A stretch of 64,000 nt of DNA from NCBI RefSeq assembly GCF_003086295.3, contig NC_092040.1, positions 7,068,001-7,132,000 of the forward strand. Direction: 5' to 3'. Source of the stretch: Arachis hypogaea. Its lineage: Eukaryota > Streptophyta > Magnoliopsida > Fabales > Fabaceae. Shown piece after piece: positions 58,452-64,000 of this stretch. The notes under the pieces were generated by a model. It did no database searches. It was not told the origin of the DNA and was given only the letters and a program-made list of their open reading frames with translations. The position numbers and the translations under genes were made by a program. Position 1 is the first letter of the stretch; every line of letters begins with the position of its first letter.

Positions 58452-61400
58452 AGAAAGCTGTGATTTTTGAGAAATATGCAATGCAGGAGATATTTTTATT
58501 TTGTCTCTTAACGAAGTGAAATAGAAGAAGAGTATAGATAAAAAAAATCACACACCCATGTATCCTGGTTCAGCCACCATATGAAATGTGATCTACATGC
58601 AGTCTCTTTCACAATAATGGAGGAATTTTCACTATCTTTTATAAAAATTACAAACACTAATTTTTCTAGGATTCAACCCAATCTTATCTAGGACAAACTC
58701 AACTTCTACCCAAGTTAGATTTGGCTAGATTTACTCTCTAAACTTGCAACCATTAAATGCTCACCTAACTTTAATTTTCAAGAAAATCCCCTTAGAATCA
58801 TGTGTACAAAACAGAAAAACATACAAAAGAGTTTTGACATAATTTTCTAATTTTTTTATAATTCTCTTTATCTTTTCTCTCAATGGCTTTTACTGATATC
58901 TCACTTAATGTCTTTTTCTATTCAAAAGAAATGATGAAAGATGAACACTGAAGAACAGAAAATTTAATGTAAACTCAAGAAGAAAAAGAAGAGATAGCTT
59001 GAAAGTTATGAAGATCCAAACTTGTGTGCTCACTCATTGATTCAATCTCTGACTGTTTACTCTTTTAATAGAGTAAAACTTTTAAAGCTTGAAACTTGGC
59101 TTGAACATTGGACTTTTTTTTCCCTAAATACAGCAGCAGCAGTGCATAAGAGAGATGGGATTGTAGCAGTGATTAAAGTTTACATGCATCTTTATTAAGA
59201 TATTTCTCTTTCATCTTTTCTCAATCTTATTCAAGGATCTGAGCCATTTATCAATGTTTTGACTCTAAATTTCATTCTTGATCCTTGATTTATAACAGAG
59301 CTTCATAACCTTTAATTTCTTCTATTTTTTAGTTTGGTACTCGAGGGAAGATAGTATCTTTAACAAGCTATTTGATGAAGCACAAACAAAAAAATTATTT
59401 TTCTAAATCACGTTACTTTTGATCGTTGCTTTTTGTTGCTCTAATTTCTTATTTTTTTTTTCTTTTGTTTTTAATTTTAAAAATTACTTTTTCTTCTTAA
59501 TTTAATCTCTAATTAGAGTTTTTTTTTTTTTTGCTTGTTCTTGGAAATAATCACATGAGTGAAAAAGAGAGAAGAGAGAGAATTAATTAAATTATTTTAG
59601 GTTGATTCATATGAGAATGTGTTGTTATGATTAGAATGAGTGTTCATGAGTCTGAACCATTTTAAGACTTTGTTAGCTTGTGGGCACAGAAAACAAATAT
59701 CTTGTCAAATAACTAAGGAAGGAATAATGGCAGAACAAATAAGACGAAATAAACCGTGTTTCATTTTCAATCATGAAGTCAACAATGTGACTCAGTAATC
59801 ACTCAGCACACACACCACCCTAACTTGCAACCCTATCCGATTCAAGCCAGCATTATAGACATAGTTGGACAAGGGATTCTTACCTCGAGATAACTCATGA
59901 TAACCAACAAAATCACACTTTCATACTTTCTGTAAAATTTAAAAAGAAATATGTGTAAATATTCTACAAATTCTGATGCATGTTTCGATAATAGTAAATA
60001 AAATAGCACTTCAACTATATATATCATCATCGTCTTCATCATCTTATATTCAGCGCAACTGAGAAAACACATTTTTTTGGGCCCATATTAACAATTACTC
60101 ACTTCACGTTAAAATAATAATAATAATAATAACTCACTTAATAATGGTAAACGCTTACTTTTGTTCTTGTTCACTTTGAATCATAACGATCTATCGATCC
60201 CAAATAAAAATAATGAAGAAGGAAGACTATTCATGAGGGAAAGCGATAAGGATGCCACGTTTGCATGAGAGGGACGTCATATACTCTTAATCAACCTTGC
60301 TAGAGGGACTAAAATAGTTGTAGCCAATTTTAGTCAATAAGATATTAGATTATTAAATATACCGAATATTCACTTATTTATAATTTTTTAAAAGTATTTA
60401 TTTATTTATATATTTATTTTTAACCCTATAGTTTCACCTACCAACGACCTATTTATCGCCAATCAGCTGCTGGCCACCCGGTAATAATTATCTTAAAGTA
60501 TAAACTTTAAATTTTTAATTTTAAATTCTAGTTCTTAAATTTTTAATTCTAATTCCTAAATTTTATATTTTCAATTTATTTTATTTTATTCCATTTTTAA
60601 ATATATTTTTTTAAGTTTTGAATATTTTTATTGTATTTACTTTTAATTTTTTTCAATAATCAATTATTGTTAATTTTATTGGTTAAAAAATAAAAAGTAT
60701 TGGCCTCAGTATTTTTCCGTTCTTAATTAGATATTAAATTTTACTTTATTAAGGTTACCTTTAATATTATTGTAATGTCATGCTTTTACATTGTAACCTC
60801 CCTTAGGTTGTGTGATTTACATATTAGACTATGTTTAGCTTTAAGAAAAGAATAAAACAAGATAAAAAAATACACAAAATTAATATTTTTGTATTTTATT
60901 TAATAATAAATTAAATTTAAAATTAAACAAATTATAAAAATTTCAATTACTCTCATTTTCTTCTTCACATAAAATTTAAAAAAAATATTGATAAAATATT
61001 AATAAAAATAAAAATAAAAAATAAATTATATTCCACTTAAATTTATTAGTATCTCTATATTTTTTTATTAAAAATTATAAAATATATTAATTTAATATCT
61101 CAAGACATAATATTTATATTTATATTTCATTTACTAAATATAATTTTGTGTGTTTATATTTTTATTTCAGTATTCCATACTAATTATAATCAAAGGCAGT
61201 TTGTTAAAAAAAGTTAGCCTTAATTATACACTTTATTGTACTTTAAAGTTAATATTTTATGTTTTAAAATTTAATTTTTATATAATATCAATATAATTTT
61301 TTTTACATAGATGTTAATTAATTAAATATTATTTTTTAATGAATTATATTTCAGATAGTATAGTCTCCTCATACTCATTTAGAAGTTGTGAGTTTTAGTC

Positions 61401-63000
61401 TCCCTACCTTTGATAAAAGAAAAAAAATAATAATTATATATTATTTATTTGTAAAAATAGCTATTATTTTGTACTTATTACTGCATGCCTAAATGATCAT
61501 ATAAATTTACAAATTTAATTTGGTACGTAAAATTTTTTGTGCTTTCGATTTATCAAATTAAACTCATATATCCGTGTATATGTATAACCAGTAATTATGA
61601 AAATGTTATGTCAGCTCATAAGATTATATTATAACTCGAACCTTTTTTTTTAGTTCCACGTCAAAAAAAAAAAAAATAGCGACACTTCTTGTACTCCAAC
61701 TCAATCCTGTTTGGCAAACTTCAAACTTCGCAGAATATATAATATTCATACTTATTTGTCCATTGAAATTCTCATCATTATTACAAAATTACAATAAACA
61801 AATTACATGAGATTAGACCTAGCTTAACATTTTAATTTTATGAGGAAAAGAAAAAACATGTGTTCTAAAATTAAATTAACCATTACGTATGTGTTCCCCG
61901 ATCTTGCACCACATGTTCAATCATTACTTCATTAATTATTACTTTATTAGTGCATCTCAAAAACATTCATTAAAAATATAAATAAAAGAAAAGGGTGCAT
62001 TTAGTTTGAATTTTTTTATTTTTATTATTTAATTTAAAAAAATAAAATAAAAAAAAGATATAATTTTATTATTTTTATTGTTTTTCTTTTTATAAAATCT
62101 TAAAGTTAGAAAATATTGAAAATAAAAATTAAAATAGAAACAAAAACCGGCAAAAGCAATTTAAGTGTTTTATATATTTAAATTATTTATATTCTTAATA
62201 AATATATTTATCCTTTTATATAAAAAAAATGCCCACTAATTTTTGTTCCCAGTTCCACTTATTGCCCCTTCCAGCTTTGCACTCTTGAAAACTTGATATG
62301 TGCATTTCAAAAGAGAAAAGTCTATCTGTCATCCTAATTATTGATAAGTTATTGGAATCCTCAGTCTAAAAAAGTCGGTACAATTATTTATTTTTTGAAT
62401 GCTTTTGTTGTGAATATATAATATAGCACATTGAGAGTTATCTTCTTATATATTCCGAAACCCTAAGTTTCGGATAGGATCCGTGTAAGATCAAACTGTT
62501 TCCTGTATTCTTTATGTTCATTTTGATTTGATAAATCATAAATACATGTTAATATTAAAAATAGTAACTACTGCTTTTTATCAAACTTATCTTAATTAAA
62601 ATGTATAAGTTTTGATACTGGTAAATAAGATAGCAAAGTCATTTGGCTATTGTATTATCTTGAAAAGTGGCATATGTATATATATAATAAATATGTAATT
62701 TTGTACTATTATGTTATGTGTACATTAAAATTAGTTATTAAAATAAATAAATTATTAATATAAAATATATATTAAAATATAAATATATATTAAAAATAAA
62801 TTAAATTATATATATATTTATACATAAATATATTAATAATTAATTTTAATATATAAATAATATTTTTAAATTTCGTAATACTACAAAACCTAGCTAGTTA
62901 TGAAATTTAAAATAACTTCAACATTAAAATTTAGTTTTGACTTGAAATAGTGTAATAAATATCAAATATTGTACATAATCATTTAGTTATATATTATTTA
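58452..63000. other. AT-rich intergenic region
   Basis: No convincing gene. Longest open frames (for example 59842-60072, minus) lack recognisable motifs. 58555-58620 holds TGTATCCTGGTTCAGCCACC, a phrase I associate with legume retrotransposon relics but cannot place. Simple AT tracts dominate from 60300 onward. Confidence 0.5.
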
Positions 63001-63009
63001 ATGTGGACA

Positions 63010-63142
63010 CTTAAGTGCAGTTGACTTTACGTAAAGTTGATACCTGAAAGCCGTTAAATAATTTGACTGAGTTGACTAAATTTTTATCTAACGGCTCTCA
63101 AATATCAACTTCACGTACGTGAAGTCGACTGCACCTGAATTT
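63010..63142. mobile_element. Short palindromic MITE
   Basis: The left arm AGTGCAGTTGACTTTACGTA, AAGTTGATA...AGCCGTTAAAT is matched on the minus strand by the right arm GGTGCAGTCGACTTCACGTA, GAAGTTGATA...AGCCGTTAGAT, leaving a short centre around GACTGAGTTGACTAAA. The arms are about 50 bp with a few transitions. Sequences like this are common in legume genomes in my memory. Confidence 0.85.
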
Positions 63143-63261
63143 TCACCTTCAATCATAATTTATCTACTCGTTATAATTTAGTTGTCACGGAATTATGGAT
63201 CAGATATTAGTCTTAATTAGTAGAGTAAATATGTTACTTTAGGTATGATTCTTTATACTTT

Positions 63262-63820
63262 AAGATAAAGTATTAAATTAATCTTTTATATTTAAGTGTA
63301 ATCTTATTTTAATTTTTAAGGTTTAAAATATTTTATTTAATTCAAAAAAATTTTGTTTAATTTTAATATAGTTTTACTGTGAGATTAAAGTTAAATAATT
63401 AATGAAATATCTTATATGACAGCAGTACAAGAACAATATCGATAATTTGGAGAACACGTACAAGTTCCAAAGGTATAAAATCAACCGTAGATGCAGCAAT
63501 ACATTTATTTATCATTCTCCTTAGTTCTATAAAAAATATTTTATTTAAATTATAAAAAAATAATAAATAAATGTATTAATGCATTGACGGTTGATTTTGT
63601 GCTTATAGAGCTTGTACTTGTTCTCTAAATTATCAATCTTATTCTTGTATTGCTGTAATGTAGTATATTTTATTAATTATTTAATTAACTTTGACCTCAC
63701 GGTGGATTACATTAAAGATAAATAATTTTTTTTAGATTCAAATAAAACACTTTAAATCTTAAAGACCAAAATAGAATTACGCTTAAACGTAAGGACTAAT
63801 TTAATACTTTACCCTTACTT
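63262..63820. mobile_element. Large fold-back MITE with ~270-bp arms
   Basis: The left arm from 63262 (AAGATAAAGTATTAAATTAA, later GACAGCAGTACAAGAACAAT and AAAATCAACCGTAGATGCAG) is matched on the minus strand by the right arm ending at about 63820 (AGGGTAAAGTATTAAATTAG, TTACAGCAATACAAGAATAA, AAAATCAACCGTCAATGCAT). The centre is near 63540. No protein is encoded. The whole element could fold into one long imperfect hairpin. Confidence 0.85.
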
Positions 63821-64000
63821 TAATTAATAAAACTCTCTATATATAAATGACCAACAGTAGTAGCTATAATTCTATGACACTTATAAGTAAAGAAGCATGT
63901 GTGTTGTATGTTGTGAGGGTAAGTGCTTTTACAAAAATTTAAAATTTGTTTGAGTAGTATATGGTCATAATATTTTTTTTCTCAAAGATAAAGTGATTTT
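63821..64000. other. AT-rich end of window
   Basis: Nothing recognised. Confidence 0.5.

Noticed and set aside
58545..58760. Copia LTR relic suggested by TGTATCCTGGTTCAGCC
   Set aside because: No boundaries, duplication or internal domain could be identified.
59842..60072. Minus-strand 76-codon frame
   Set aside because: No conserved motif and no gene context in AT-rich spacer.

Overview
This is plant nuclear DNA, most likely from a legume and probably Arachis (peanut or a wild relative). The evidence is intron-rich genes with GT-AG junctions, AT-rich spacers, dense nested transposons, plant-only families (PMD/MAIN-like, Tat gypsy, CACTA), a soymovirus-like endogenous pararetrovirus, and a 1.6 kb solo LTR whose sequence I recall as abundant in Arachis. 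The genus call is from memory. Nothing bacterial, no rRNA or tRNA gene and no CRISPR array was seen.

Only two host genes look intact. (1) On the minus strand, 91-3689 and running off the left edge, a CK2 alpha kinase with an N-terminal extension like a chloroplast transit peptide (9 coding exons visible). (2) On the plus strand, 21579-24450, a seven-exon queuosine salvage gene (Qng1/DUF2419) with a complete reading frame.

The interval 4.06-18.7 kb is a nest of elements: a PMD (MAIN-like) pseudogene (copy A); a TRIM-like solo LTR; the 5' part of a LINE; then a ~10 kb block with PMD copy B facing a MULE (mudrA) transposase remnant; then the LINE 3' part. Copy B is itself hit three times: a deleted hAT element (7601-9705, 8-bp target duplication), a solo LTR (11727-12677, 5-bp duplication) and a 3.3 kb ZMYM1-type hAT element (13645-16965, 8-bp duplication).

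From 25.0 to 36.7 kb a minus-strand LINE is split by an 8.67 kb Ty3/gypsy Tat-lineage retrotransposon (26526-35196). It has equal-length 384-bp LTRs, a perfect GTAAC duplication, a second RNase H domain and an extra antisense gene between pol and the 3' LTR. Sense and antisense frames are all broken.

From 36.7 to 44.9 kb lie AT-rich spacer, a long fold-back element (39.4-40.1 kb) and a CACTA remnant with a Transposase_24-type ORF. From 44.9 to 52.2 kb lies a nearly genome-length, circularly permuted, decayed caulimovirid sequence: small ORF, coat protein, polymerase, transactivator, promoter/leader, movement protein, three small ORFs, tRNA-Met primer site. From 52.6 to 58.5 kb is a CACTA element with large arrays of inverted subterminal repeats. 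It carries a captured fragment of an XH-domain gene (FDM/IDN2-like, the RNA-directed DNA methylation family), and its right array is split by the Arachis-type solo LTR. The last 5.5 kb is AT-rich spacer with two MITE/fold-back elements.

All joins, target duplications and frame breaks were read by eye. Family assignments rest on recognised motifs, not on searches.
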